64,000 nucleotides of DNA, taken from contig WPIO01000017.1 in the NCBI GenBank assembly GCA_009760855.2, positions 746,001 to 810,000 on the forward strand, read 5' to 3'. Within the stretch, counting starts at the first letter, position 1. Each line of letters starts with the position of its first letter. The notes beneath the pieces were generated by a model. The model searched no databases, was not told where the DNA came from, and saw only the letters and a program-made list of their open reading frames with translations. The stretch comes from Cristatella mucedo (lineage: Eukaryota > Bryozoa > Phylactolaemata > Cristatellidae). Made by a program: the position numbers and the translations under genes. Positions 52,009 to 64,000 of this stretch are shown piece by piece.

Positions 52009-54117
52009 GGCTGAGAAAGACAGAAGGCTTTATCTCGCGATTGCAAGATCGGCACACATAGAAGTGTCGCCCAATGCTGCTAGCCGGCATCATAATCTTC
52101 ACTCACACCACAGGTAGCTCCACCTGACCTAATGCTTAACCGAAGCCCTTCAATTTTCCTCTTGCCGGAGAGTCTACAGAGTATTCAGATAATCAAGCCG
52201 ACACCTGTCATCCACTAGTCACACTCTCCTTTGTAGCTTCAATACTTCAGCACCATTTGGCAACTGGAAGACGGAACTGTGCGAATCGCCAGTGGTGGAT
52301 AACGCTGGACTGCCTGGGTGTGCCGGAATTGATTCAATTATTTTCTGCTGAGATTCGGGCTAGCTCGGTCATTGGTAGACCACACTCTCAAAAATCCGGT
52401 CCTTAAAAAAATTAATGTGGGAACCAAGGTTTTGTTTGGACATTTTGGTCATTTCTACAAAAACTGTTGGATTTGATGAGCCTTAAGAATGGTCAACAAA
52501 TTCAGATACACAAGATAGAGCTCTCCAATATGACCACTAAGGAATCAGTCATGGAAAGTCTCGGGGGGGGGGTATGCACTTTATTTGAACTAAGTCTGAT
52601 TTACTGAATGCTGCTTTGTGGCACCAACATTGGCTACTGCTATCCTCCGGGCATGCTAAGCCAACTCACCAACGGCTGGAACCACATAGATGCACACTAC
52701 AAATGCATTTAGCCACTCTCTGATTACGAATGTTAACTAGCAAAGCAATGGAAGTGACTCCCTGATGCTGTTGTAAGACGTCAAGAGCAGCCAAACATGC
52801 AAAATCGATACAATGGGGGTACATTTCTGCTTCAGTCTGATTTTCGGGCATAAAGAATTGCACTGACTGGCATTGATTTGAATCTCATTCACATCTTGAA
52901 AAAAAATGCTACTAAGAAAAAATGTGTATCACCTATGGACTTGCACATGAGCCTTACAGTCACCAACATTGCAATGGGGCAGAGATGTTCACTAGCTTTC
53001 AGTACAGCAGACAACTCTATAAGAAAGCTGAACCTAGGACGTAAATATTAGTAGTGCACATTCCTAACCAGATATTCTAATAAAGCATGGCCTCCAGGTC
53101 TTCATTTTTGCTTTGGCATAATAATGCACTTGATAAAGCGCCCTCAGAGAACTCAATCTCTTTCTAGGCGATTTACATTTGCTGCAAAGGGATTGCTGAC
53201 CTAAGCCTGATATCTGTTTTCATTTGCATGCTTGCTACAGAGCATGTCACTAACCATTAGTTATTGACTCCCTTGCAGCAAGTTGCAAAGCACCTGGATA
53301 GAGACTTAGTTCTGTAAAGGTGCTTTGCAAACGACCTATTATTACTATATAGATCACACCACAAAAGCCTCTACATCAGCACAGCTGCTATCAATACCTG
53401 AACTTATGAGCTCTAGCATAAGTTCTGAAATGGTTAAATAAAAAATAAGGTAAAAATATAGTAGTTTTTGCATCTAGAGAAAAACAAAGAGATTTAGAAA
53501 GTAGGTTAAAGAAAATTTGTCCGATTGAAGCTCCCAAATAACCACCCGATATATCAAGATGCCAAGGTTTAGCAGATGAAACTAAATGGCTTCAGACCTA
53601 CTACTAAGCCTGTGGGTTCGGAGGTCAAAATAGCATGTGATTATAGATGTGGTACTCGGCACTCAATTAAGGGGGGACTCAAAGGTAGCTCGTGGCTACT
53701 CAAAGACAGAAATGGCAACAAAAAATCCCGGGGCAGCATCACAACAAGCACTTACACAAAACCGTGGCCGCTTGCACGGCGCCGGTTTACAAGCTAGCAC
53801 ACAATATCGTACTGGGGCAGCACACCACGAGGTAACACTGAGCCGAAGTCTAGAGATAGCAGAATTAGAACTTGCTCAACCAATCGGCTTTACCGAAAGG
53901 CTGTGCTAGTGCCGACAAGAGGCCACACTGTGACTTTAACAGGGCAGCCAACTTTCCTCCAATCTAGGAAAGCAGATTCAGAACCACAGCATGTTTGCGT
54001 GGTAAGATGGTTCTTAAAACCTTAGTATCTACTGTGAGACTTTGACGACGCGTGTCATCCTAATGGCCACCAGCAGCAACATTTAAGAAGTGGCATGCAG
54101 TGTACCGACGGCTTCCA
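52009..54117. other. Intergenic, repeat tails only
   Basis: It contains a LINE tail in minus orientation (53,118-53,195) and a plus-strand tail of an older subfamily (53,230-53,345, hairpin AAAGCACC with GGTGCTTT). Also a G-run at 52,562-52,570. No gene recognised. Confidence 0.55.
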
Positions 54118-54260
54118 CAAGACTTAGCACAGGGGTTAAGGTGCTCACTTTTAACTACCGAGGCCATGGGCTCGAGCCCTGCAGCATATTGGAAGTGTCA
54201 GGATAGAGATTTAGTTCTCTTAGAGCGCTATGCAAATGGTAACTTAGATATTACCTTAAG
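54118..54260 (+). mobile_element. SINE-A copy
   Basis: A box in TTAGCACAGGGGTTAAGGTG, B box in GGGCTCGAGCCC, then GGATAGAGATTTAGTTCTCT and GAGCGCTATGCAAATG as the LINE-like tail. Confidence 0.8.
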
Positions 54261-54649
54261 GGAACCGAGAGGCTGATGAGACCGGTTTTCCAATGAACCC
54301 ACGAGACCGGTATTCCAATGAACCCATAGAGCTTATCAGTCCGATGTTCAAGCGCACTGCACACAAAGATAGCATCAGCAGCTTGTCAATGATTTTCAAC
54401 CACGCAGCGTATCGATTCTAAGGACCATCTCACTGTTATAATGTAATGTCCACCTCATAGCAAGGTAGGTACAGTTGCTGTCTGACAGGTCAGTAGCTGT
54501 CCGACAGACCAGTAGCTGTCGACCAGGAGTGTAACTGATTCATTTGCCAGTACAAGGGGCACAGACAAATATCGGTTATGTGAGATAAATACAATACCAC
54601 GACAGACATACGGACACCTGTCCGCGAAACTGGCATATACTCTGTAAGA

Positions 54650-55060
54650 CGACCCAGTGTAGATTTCTACAACTCTGCCTACTTTCAGCTAGGGAACATA
54701 GCAAACATTTGGGCCTGCTTAGACAGGGATACCACATCCAAGTTGTTCCATGCATTTGTGACAACCTGTCTCGACTTCTGTATCTCACTACTTGCAGGTC
54801 TTCCAGCCTGTGCAGTTAGGTGCTTTCAGTGGGTGCATACTCAGCAGCTGGGCTTGCCTGCCGTGAACGTGGCCACATTACACCACTTTACGACCTGCAC
54901 TGACTCCCTATCAAGCAGCGGTATCGACTTCAAGGTTTTGCCATTCACTTTTGGGTCACACCATTATCTTGCTCCGGATTGCCTATCTGAACTACTTACT
55001 CCTCAGGTGTCATCTCACACCACCTGCCCCTCTAGCTCAGCACATTGAACAGTGCCTCTA
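54650..55060 (+). mobile_element. Degraded LINE reverse-transcriptase C-terminal fragment
   Basis: The frame at 54,743-55,048 reads MFHAFVTTCLDFCISLLAGL and later GIDFKVLPFTFGSHHYLAPD, matching the C-terminal domain of CR1/L2-type reverse transcriptases, truncated at its 3' end. Confidence 0.85.
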
Positions 55061-55139
55061 AACCAACGTCAAATCTTAAGAACATATCTGCAGTTCTTCA
55101 TACTCCCAAAGTCTGGAACTCGATAATAACTGACAACAC

Positions 55140-56165
55140 GTCGAATTCTCTCAACTCCTTTGCTGCATGTATTGACAACATCCGCACATGAATGGCAGCA
55201 CATTTTCTTAAATTAAATGATGATAAAACTAACTTACTAGTTGGCAAACCATGTAATTAAGAAATTGGAAAGGCTAACGCTCAAAGCAGCTCTGCCAGCA
55301 TATCTCCTGTTGAATCTGCACGAAATCTAGGCGTCATGTTCCAAAATGACCTTTCGTTAGACGACCAAATCAGCTCCACAATCAAGTCTGCCTACTTTCA
55401 ACTAAGTTACATCGCTAAAAAAACTCGGGCTTGTTAAGACTTAGATACCACATCTAAGTTGGTCTATGCATTTGTGACATCCTGTCTTGACTTATGTAAC
55501 TCGCTGCTTGCTGGCCCACCGGCATGTGCAATCAGGTCCTTACAGCTGGTGCAAAACTTTGGAGCTAGGTCTGTCTGCCAGGAGCGTGGCAGTTGCCTTA
55601 TCACACCACTTCTTGTCGACCTGCACTTGCTACCAGTCAAGCAACGGATCGACTTCAAGGTATTGTTGCTCACTTTTAGGCCCTTTCATTCTTTGGCTCC
55701 AGCCAATCTCTCAGATCTACTCCCCCACCAGGCCAAGCATCGTATCACCTGCTTTTCGGAATCTAACTGTTTACCTATACCTCGTACAAACCTCAAATCC
55801 ATTGGAGACCGTGCTTTTAGTTCGTATGCTCCCAAAGCCCGGAAGTCACTCCCGACTTGCGTCCCGACATCCCCTGACTTGACCACATTTAAAAAGAAAC
55901 TAATAATGAAACTATTTATCACAACATTTAGTGGGTCCCTGTGATTTGTCCTTTACGTGCTTATGTACGTTGACACTGTTGCATGCTGCCACTAACCACA
56001 CTGGCATGATGACCCTGTGCATGTCACCCCTAACCACGTTATTCATGTTGCTTATCAAGCATAATATCACTCACCATTCGATCGTGTTTCCTTTGCAGCA
56101 AATTTCAAGCGCATAGAAAGAGATTGAGTTCTCTGATGGCGCCTTATCAAATGTATCATTATTAT
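55140..56165 (+). mobile_element. LINE (CR1/L2-type) 3' part with complete tail
   Basis: It covers the end of the reverse transcriptase and a full 3' UTR. The frame at 55,459-55,944 encodes LDLCNSLLAGPPACAIRSLQ, DFKVLLLTFRPFHSLAPANL and SFGDRAFSSYAPK-like sequence (here SIGDRAFSSYAPK), with upstream frameshifts. After the stop come about 150 bp of 3' UTR, the hairpin (GCAAATTTCAAGCGC ... GGCGCC) and an ATC/ATT tail. This copy links the dispersed tails to the LINE body. Confidence 0.9.
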
Positions 56166-56569
56166 CACGTCTTCCTTTTACCTTGACATGTAAAAAGAAG
56201 CTAAAAACCTACCTTTTCCACAGCACTTGCCTCGTTCGTGTTAACACATTCAGTTAATTTGTATATAGCCCGGAATTATCTGCCGATTGATATCATGACG
56301 TCTCCAGACTTTACGATATGTAAAGCAATATAAAGAAGCCACGCATATGCTTCCATCACGAGAATTGGGTCCTTCTGCAATAATGCGTACTAAAGCTGTA
56401 TAAGTTATAATGTGTTAGTCAATTTATGCCTCTTGTTCAGCAAACGTGATTGAAGTGCCCAGAGACCGATTCAGTTCTCTTCTTCTTCATCAGTGCAATA
56501 AAATGCTTTAATGATGCACTAGATCTACAGACATCCTATTCATGCTATCAACATGAATTCACAACTGTG

Positions 56570-57064
56570 GAGTTCCACCAACATTAATAATAATAATAAC
56601 AATAATAACGCACTTGATAAAGCACCCTCGGAGAACTCAAATCTCTTTCTAGGCGCTTTACATTTGCTGCAAAAGAAACACGGTCGAATAGTGAGTGGTG
56701 TCATGCTTGATAAACAACATGAATAACATGGTTAGGGATGATATGCATAGGGTCAGCATGCAAGTGTGGTTAGTGGCAGCATGCACAGCGTCAGCATGCA
56801 TAAGCACATAAAGGACGAATCACAGGGACCACTAAATGCAGTCCTAAATAGGTGCATTTTTAAGGTAGCTTTAAATGTGGTCAAGTCAGGGAATGTCGTG
56901 AAGCCAGTCTGAAGTGAGTTCCAGGCTTTGGGAGCATACGAACTAGATGCACGGCCTCCAAAGGATTTGAGGTTTGTACGAGGTATTGGTAAACTGTTGG
57001 AGTCCGAAAAGCGGGTGGTGCGATGCTTGGCCTGATGGGGGAGTAGAGTAACATTAATGCCCAT
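56570..57064 (-). mobile_element. LINE (CR1/L2-type) 3' fragment
   Basis: The minus frame encodes LLPHQAKHRTTRFSDSNSLP, IPRTNLKSFGGRASSSYAPK and FKATLKMHLFRTAFSGP, then the 3' UTR, hairpin and ATT tail (56,584-56,680). 5'-truncated, as usual for target-primed integration. Confidence 0.9.
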
Positions 57065-57069
57065 CGCCA

Positions 57070-59770
57070 GCTCGAAAAGCAGCTGAATTGAATCCTACAT
57101 ACAATCAGTTCTACCTGACTTCTGCCACACCGTTCCGTTGCAATGACTCACGAACGGGCAAATCGGTGTCTCGAAGCAGGAATGAGCTAGCAAATCCAGT
57201 GCAGCAGCATAGTTTGACGACGGTGCTGCCGTCAAAAAAAATACTCTGTAACATGATTCCTACTTCAACCGGTATGGCAAATGCAAGGGTTCGGCCACTC
57301 CGAGAACTTGCCTCTGCACCCTCCCCTTTCGCGGTGACAGAGCAGCACAGCCGACGTGGCCCTGCCGCACGGCAAGCTGTGAAGCACCGTGCAGAGTTGC
57401 GCTAAACCAGCCAGTATTCACAAAACAAGCCAACACGCAAACTGCATTCCTAGCAAGCCGCTCTGCAGCTGTCGACAATTTCCCGCCTTTGCCGATGACA
57501 ACACTGGGGTGGGAATCCAGTTCATTTTTACACGACCCTTTACCGGGGATAACGGCAGAAATATATCTGGCATCGACTTTCGGCGTATTTTCAGAACAAC
57601 AGATGTCGAGCGAACGCATCGAACAGTAGCTCAGGCGCACCTGGCTGCAGGTAGTATCGCAATTCGGTAAATACTTGTCCGATTCATCCTACCTATCGGT
57701 TGCAGAGCACAAACAGCCAAAAATATTGGCCTCTCAAGTTAGTTCACTGAGGTTCGCTATTCCCTAGCGGCAGTTCGCACAAAAAACGGGAATCCTAAAC
57801 CGCTCCCGGTTTTCGAATTCGCGGGCCGGGGAAAGATCTGCAGCTGCAGCAGCAGGCGCGAGTTAAGTTCCTATAACAGCATCACAGCGTAAGCGTGGAG
57901 AATTGCATAAACCTTATAATTTCGACCATCAGTGCTGATGCAGTTCCCACAGGCGATGCAGACAGTGGCGCCAGCAGGTCGTAACAGACGGCAGTCAGCA
58001 GCAGGGGTGCTACCTGGGCGGGGGATGCCCGAACGAAGACGCCACCACGGTAGTTCGTACCTCTCACGCGTCTGAATTTATCAGGTGGAATATCCACGGG
58101 TCTGTTAATATGGCCTCCTGATGGCCAATGTTGTTGGGACTATGCTGAGTTCGTGCGTGAAATCTCAACCCATCGAATTCAACATGGAGGCCATAATGAC
58201 ACAAAAGCTATTACGTACACTCGCTGTACATTCCCTGGAATATCCCCCTAGACCGGCGATCTGCACTCAGTCCGGTGAGTGGCTCCTCTTTATTACTGTT
58301 AGTTTTTTGAAGGCATTCTTAATAAATCTAGATAGATTCACTAAAACGCTTTCAGCTAAGTTTAAGTCGTGTCGAGGGTTGTGATTCGAGATATTCCCGC
58401 TATCCAAAGCGGTAGTGGGTGGAGCGTGGGGAATAGCTGTTTTTTGCTGGCTCGTCGCCAGACCTTAAGAACCTAGATGTGCGTATACCGCCAAGGTCAG
58501 ACATGGCGTACCAGACCAGCAATTATTCGGCGTTTGGTCCGACTTAGCGCAACAGATCGATCTAAAGATTCTAGTAGATGCTCCTCATCGGCCAGCCCTC
58601 AGTAAAACAGCGACTCTGCATACTTCCGTTTCTGTAATCCCTCCCCCTCCCTCCTCGCTAATGTATTAGTCCTCTAATAGCCCCATTATGCTCAAGCCTG
58701 CGAGTGCCTTGTCTTTTCAAGTTTCCGAACGCCCCGCAGCTGCTGATTTCTCACGTAACTTGGTGGGTCAAAGTCGGTAGCCCAAGTAGCCGTGCGGGAT
58801 ACCGCTCTCTTTTAAATGTTATTTCCTTTTCAGCAAATGTAAAGCGCCTAGAAAGAGGCTGAGTTCTCTGAGGGCGCTTTATCAAGTGCATTATTATTAT
58901 TAAGACATTTGCATAGCACCTTGAGAGAACAAAATCTGCTCCTAAGCAATTTAAATAGGCTTCTGACAGTGTATTCATAGGGCAACCGGCCACTGGCTGC
59001 TGTTCGAGCCACTGAATTCATGTTAGGAGAGCGTGAGTAAAGATGGATCACTCCTGAAGCTATGCATTTAACTACCACCATGCGGCCTGGGTGAGGTGGC
59101 TTGCCAAAAAATCAGGCACCATCTCCCTTGTTAGTGTGCTGCTCTGAAGCTGAAAGTCTCCAATATATCCACCGGGCACAGTATGGCAGATTTTGGGTCT
59201 TCTGCCATCTTGCCTTACGGCTACGTCTGAAAAGGCAAAGTCGAAAATCGGCGAAGTCTGTAAACTCATTTTAAGATGGCTAGCCGGACTAGGCATCGTC
59301 GATTTCGAAAGTTCCTCTAAGTTGGATCCGCTGAAAGAAAGCGCACTAACGATACCCACTAACGATACGAGAACTACCAAGTGAGGCACTTCCTTCACAT
59401 TTCTAATATAGGCCTGCGGCCTTTTCCGGTGTCTTCTGAGGCAACACCTGACTGTTTAAATAAAGCTGGCTGTATTTACCACTGCGAAAGTTCCTGTACC
59501 ACCAAAGATCTCTTAAGTGACAAACCTTGGGATTCCAGACGCTCACACTGCGGCCGCTCGCTTCGACGACGGACTTGCTGCCTGCCTCGATTTCCCTGCG
59601 AATAGCAACCGAACTTCCGAGCGTCGCAGGCATCCGGCGGCGTCGTCCGCCAGGCGATGATAATTCATTTTTTCCACTTGGAATTATTTCCTATATCCTT
59701 CAGGCTCAGGTTGCAAAAGTGATACCAAGCACGTAAGTGTCGTTAAACATGCCTCCTGGCATTTCAGCGG
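57070..59770. other. Repeat-poor, partly CpG-rich intergenic segment
   Basis: About 57.1-58.1 kb is richer in CpG than its surroundings and has overlapping ORFs on both strands (minus 57,640-57,260 and 58,097-57,882; plus 57,088-57,405), none with a recognised domain. A LINE tail lies at 58,825-58,902. A minus ORF at 59,398-59,072 (108 codons) begins with a hydrophobic stretch resembling a signal peptide (MKEVPHLVVLVSLVGIVSA) but lacks other support. An unrecognised gene or its first exons could be here. Confidence 0.3.
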
Positions 59771-59772
59771 CT

Positions 59773-60870
59773 ATAATAATAATAATAATAATGATAATGC
59801 ACTTGATAAAGCGCCCTCAGAGAACTTAATCTCTCCAGGCGCTTTACATTTGCTGCAAAGGGAAATGCAATTGAATGGTGAGTAAAATCACGCTTGATAA
59901 ACAAACAAAATGAATAACATGGTTAGGGGTGACATGCACAGGGTCAGCATGCAAATGTGGTTAGTGGCAGCATGCACAGTGTCAGCACGCATAAGCACAT
60001 GAAGGCCGAATCACAGGGACCCACTAAATGCTGTCCTAAATAGGTGTGTTTTCAAGTTCTTTTTAAATGTGGTCAGGTCAGGGGATGTTCTGACGCAGGT
60101 CGGGAGGGAGTTCCAGGCTTTGGGAGCATATGAGCTAAATGCACGGTCTCCAAATGATTTGAGGTTTGTACGGGGTATTTGTAGACTGTTGGATTCCGAA
60201 AAGCAGGTGGTACGATGCTTGGCCTGATGGGGTAGTATATCTGAGAGATAGGCTGGAGCCATAGAATGAAGGAACCTAAAAGTGAGCGACAAAACCTTGA
60301 AGTCAATCCGGTGCTTGACAGGTAGCCAGTGCAGGTAGGCGAGAAGTGGAGTAATGTGGCAACTGCGCCGCTCACGACAGACAAGCCTAGCTGCAAAGTT
60401 TTGCACCAGCTGCAATCGCCTGATCGCACATGCCGGTAGGCCAGCAAGCAGTGAGTTGCAGAAGTCGAGACGAGATGTCACGAATGCATGAATCAACTTG
60501 GACGTGGTATCCTTATCTAAACAAGCCCGAATTTTAGCAATGTTATGAAGCTGAAAATAGGCAGATTTGACTGTGGAGCTGATATGGTCGTCTAACGAGA
60601 GGTCGCTTTGGATTATGACACCTAGATTTCGAGCTGATTCAACTGGAGATATGCTGGCAGAGCCAATTTTGAGTCAGCCTTTCCAATTTGTGAATCACAT
60701 TGGGTTTGCCCATAACTAGTAAGGTAGTTTTATCGTCATTTAGTTTTAGAAAATGTGCTGCCATCCATGTGCGGATGTCATCAATACATGCAGCAAGTGA
60801 GTTGAGAGAATTCGAGGTGCTCGAAGGCTGGGAGGGATCAAAGCAAAGGACTAGAATTGTTGACACATGA
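59773..60870 (-). mobile_element. Youngest-looking LINE (CR1/L2-type) 3' copy
   Basis: A single open frame at 60,496-60,011 encodes 161 residues of the reverse-transcriptase C-terminal region ([78 protein letters not shown]). Upstream (60,640-60,866) is an earlier segment (DPSQPSSTSNSLNSLAACID), frame-broken. The 3' UTR, hairpin and ATT tail lie at 59,774-60,010. The endonuclease and reverse-transcriptase core are missing. Confidence 0.92.
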
Positions 60871-61059
60871 ACTAGTTATTGCGTTCGCTATGTTGCAGTA
60901 ATAATAGAATTGAGTATTCACTTGCTCAAGCTAAAGTTGCATTGATGGGTGTGAGCAGATTATGGCCACTTCTTCACAAAGGTTGCATATTCTGTAGTTT
61001 CTGCTATATGACAGGGCGTTTTTTCCTAGATACTAGTGTCTGTATATGAACCAGCTTCA

Positions 61060-61400
61060 TCCACCTATACATTAACGTTCCTGCCAGAGTGTGCTATTTG
61101 ATGTGTGTCGCTATTAGTAGAGACTTTCTCCACGTCATTGTTAAATGCCGTTATTGTGTTTTGAGCTAGGGAATTCAAGAATGGTGCCAAGGCACCTACG
61201 GCATGTGCTTTGCTTGGGACGAGCCTTTGGTTTATGTGTATGCCATCTCGTAGCTTTTGGCCTTGGCAGACATCAATTACCACCCATCTTAACTGCTGGC
61301 GGAGCTTCCTAGGTTTGACTGCATTTATTCCTGCATTGCTGTCGTTGGTAAATTATGAAATGGCTGTGCGTGTAGTGGCTGCCAGTGACTGGATATAAAG
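61060..61400 (+). repeat. Dispersed coding-like repeat, copy 2
   Basis: Partner of the copy at 40,020-40,330. The minus frame here (61,283-61,065) reads VIDVCQGQKLRDGIHINQRL and VPSKAHAVGALAPFLNSLAQ, which looks at least as protein-like as the plus frame. No known family was recognised. Confidence 0.6.
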
Positions 61401-61679
61401 TCTTTTGTGCTGCCTGTGGCATATATTAAGATTGTAAGGCAGCCTCCAAGTTCTGCAACTAATGGTTACTCTAAGCATAGAGTGTGCAGCAAAGCTCCTG
61501 ATCTCAACATTCTCGGTCTGATGTCACTCCTTGCTTTACAGGAATTCCTTACTCCTATGTGATTGTATAGTGCAAACTCTGGTGTATAACAATAGGGTGG
61601 GTAAACTTGGGCCAACTGAACTTAAAAGCATGTAGGCAGAGGCATATGTAAAAACTAAAGGTCGGCTTATTCAATAGCC

Positions 61680-61930
61680 TTGTTTGCATAGCCGAAGAAA
61701 AGCCTTTGTAGCAGTCACTCGGCTTTCGGTAGGGAATGAAGGGTCAGCTGATGCAAGACTCAAACCCACAACTTGGGTCGTGAAGTGCGAGCACCTTACC
61801 CCTGAGCTAAGACCCAGTGTGAAGAATGGTAGACCAGGTCCTGATGGAAAATATGGAAAAAAAACAAAACCTGTAGGTTAAAAGCCACAGCCTTCAGAAA
61901 TCCCACAAAGGGAGGCCAAATACTGTAGAA
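61680..61930 (-). mobile_element. SINE-B copy
   Basis: On the minus strand: leader with CCTGGTCTACCATTCTTCAC, A box region (CTTAGCTCAGGGGTAAGGTG), B box region (GTGGGTTTGAGTCTTGC) and the segment GAGTGACTGCTACAAAGGCT / TTTCTTCGGC. Confidence 0.7.
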
Positions 61931-62489
61931 CTAAGTGATACTTGGACAGAATGCTGCAGAAGCTAGCTATGAGCTTGCGATCTGAGGATTATTGTATATA
62001 GTAATAATAATACATTTGTATAGCACCCTAAGAGAACCCAGTCACTTTCTAGGCAATTTACATATGCTTTTATCTACGATGAAGTAAACCATTTTTTTTG
62101 AAATAGTCAAAATCACAGATCAATATGTGAAGTGCCTGAATAGAGATTAAGTTGTCTTAGGTTGCTATACAAATGAATTATTTATATCAATAACCCAAAA
62201 GTGTTTCTCCAAATTCTTAGTAAGATAGAACAGATTTAGGACTCCATCCTCTCACTGCAGTTCCTGCCAGACTGTACCCCCACACTGAAGTAGGACCTAA
62301 GGCAATTTAGCACAGTGTGAGTGACAACTAGGCATGCCCAGAAGTGATCCCGAAGTATCTGGTGATCATGCCCTACTCGTCTTTGCTCTCATCTTTTCAT
62401 GTTAAACTAATCACTTAGTTTTTCCTCCATGCTAATGAGACTACTAATCTTCTTACGAGGTACATAGACCTGTTGCTGCCCACCACAGG

Positions 62490-63180
62490 AAATATTGTAA
62501 ATATAACACTAATTACCAAAAGTCCCTGCCCATCTGAAAACAGCTGTTATCAGGCTACTCATCAAGAAGCCTACCAGAGATCACGAGAACCTTCATATGT
62601 AACTTCTATCCAATCTCCCTACTGGAATTTTTATCTGAGGCACTTGAATGGGTAGTGGCAAAGGAATTAAGCGATAGCATCAGTTCATAAGATAGTAAGA
62701 ATAATAATAATAAGACATTTGTATGGCAGCCTCAGAGAACTAAATTTCATTCAGTTTACTTATGCTGTTAGAGAAGTGTGTCAATATCAGATCTTGCTAG
62801 CAAGTTCCGATCGGGATTTAGAGCTAACATGTCCCCAGAAACTGTTATGCTTTGGGTTTACAGTGACCCTTTGAACAATGCTGATCAGGCAGAGTAAGGC
62901 CATTCTGCCAGTTCTCCAAGATCTCTCTGCAGCTTTAACGCAATTGACCATCACTTCTACGTGTGTCTAGTTATCACTTACACGGTGCTACATTGCCTTA
63001 GGTCCTACTTCAGTGACAGACGTCAGAGTCTAGATGTAAATGGCTGTCAGTCATACTGCAGGCCATAAAATATGGATTATTACTGGGTTCGATCTTGGGC
63101 CCCCTTCTTTTTCTATCTGTACTCTCCATGTTGCCGATGTCATCCCTAACGCAATGTTTGCTTGCATTCCTAAGCTAATG
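62490..63180 (+). mobile_element. Degraded LINE reverse-transcriptase palm fragment
   Basis: Across frameshifts the plus strand reads VLQDLSAAFNAIDHHFYVCL, LRSYFSDRRQSLDVNGCQS and a scrap of the GSxLGPxLFxxY motif (WVRSWAPFFFYLY). This is the AFDxxDH and SYLSxRxQ part of CR1/L2-type reverse transcriptase. An older tail follows at about 63,310-63,380. Confidence 0.75.
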
Positions 63181-64000
63181 ACTCTCAGCCCTACCTATAT
63201 GTTGGCCTTTTCTTAGCCTTTCCCTGCTTTCCCCAGCAGCATGCATTGACTGCGTTTGAACTTGGATGGCCTCTAACTGCCTGAAGCCTAAGAAGCCATC
63301 GTTTCTTTTGAAGCAAGGTGTGAAGCACCTGGATAGAGATTCGGTGCTCATTAGGTTGCTATGCAAAGGGCATTATTATTACGATAACCCAGTCGACGGT
63401 GGTCAAGTATGCAGATGACATAATAATAATGATGATAAAAATACTACTTGTATCTAACTTCCTCAGAGAAATAAATCTCTTTCTAGGCACTCTACATATG
63501 CTGTAAAGGAAGCATTCAATATGGTTAATGATATAGCCCTTGGCCTACGAGCATACCGACTATTAGCAGACTACAAGACATCCTAGATAAAACTACCAGT
63601 ACCAGTTAGAAGAGGACCTTCTACTGCTGGCACCTAGGACCGAACTCCAAGAACCCAGCATGCTGCATGCTCCACATCGGCACCAGAGCAGACCACTCCG
63701 GCATCCTAGCATCACCTCTTCTAGAAGCAGTAGCATCTGCCTTCCACCGGGTAGGGCGCATTTCTAACGACAAACATGTTAGAAATGCACCCAATTTTTT
63801 ATGTGTTCCAAATTAAAGAAAAGCATTAAAAACAATGATTTTGCAGATCGTGTCTAAACCGGAAGCAATATATCTGCAAATTATAAATTTACCAATCTCT
63901 GCATCATATGCGAGCTTTACTAGTGACATAACATGTTGAAACTTGACATGTCGAAGTACATTTTCGTAGCTTATTGCAGTAATGCTTGTGACTTCCAAAT

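Overview
The window is animal nuclear DNA. Coding sequence is split by GT-AG introns. Non-LTR retrotransposon (CR1/L2-type LINE) remnants, tRNA-derived SINEs and microsatellites are frequent, and the only clear gene is an ASH1-type histone methyltransferase, a metazoan chromatin regulator. The phylum cannot be fixed from sequence alone. Intron sizes and LINE/SINE content suggest an invertebrate.

From about 49.06 kb down to base 1, nearly all recognisable coding sequence lies on the minus strand and fits one very large gene that runs off the window. From its 5' end: a 1,310-codon low-complexity N-terminal exon (49.06-45.13 kb); two further linker exons; the ASH1-specific pre-AWS segment (42.6-42.2 kb); AWS (39.35-38.95 kb); SET and post-SET (36.4-35.8 kb); a conserved linker (31.2 kb); a PHD finger (26.8-26.4 kb); a BAH domain (26.3-23.1 kb); and then a disordered C-terminal extension of more than 5,000 residues in exons at 22.3-18.6, 15.4-13.8, 11.4, 10.8-9.9, 9.8-4.7, 4.5-4.2 and 4.09-0 kb. 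I placed splice junctions by hand. Reading phase agrees at every proposed join except one gap, where a small exon between 42.2 and 39.4 kb was not found. Placed exons total about 22.0 kb (about 7,330 codons) with no stop yet. No bromodomain exon was found, although ASH1 orthologues normally carry one.

The 9.8-4.7 kb exon is an array of 12-residue acidic/Gln/Ala repeats. Inside it, seven nearly identical 210-bp (70-residue) higher-order units lie at 6.68-8.17 kb, which implies recent expansion.

The 49.1-64 kb region upstream of the gene, and the large introns, hold mostly dispersed repeats: at least seven truncated LINE copies, many copies of the LINE 3' tail (a hairpin followed by ATT repeats), tRNA-derived SINEs with a matching tail, a second tRNA-like SINE family, a Tc1/mariner-like relic and simple repeats. 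No second well-supported protein gene was found. It remains possible that the low-complexity exons below about 11 kb belong to a separate gene; evidence both ways is given.
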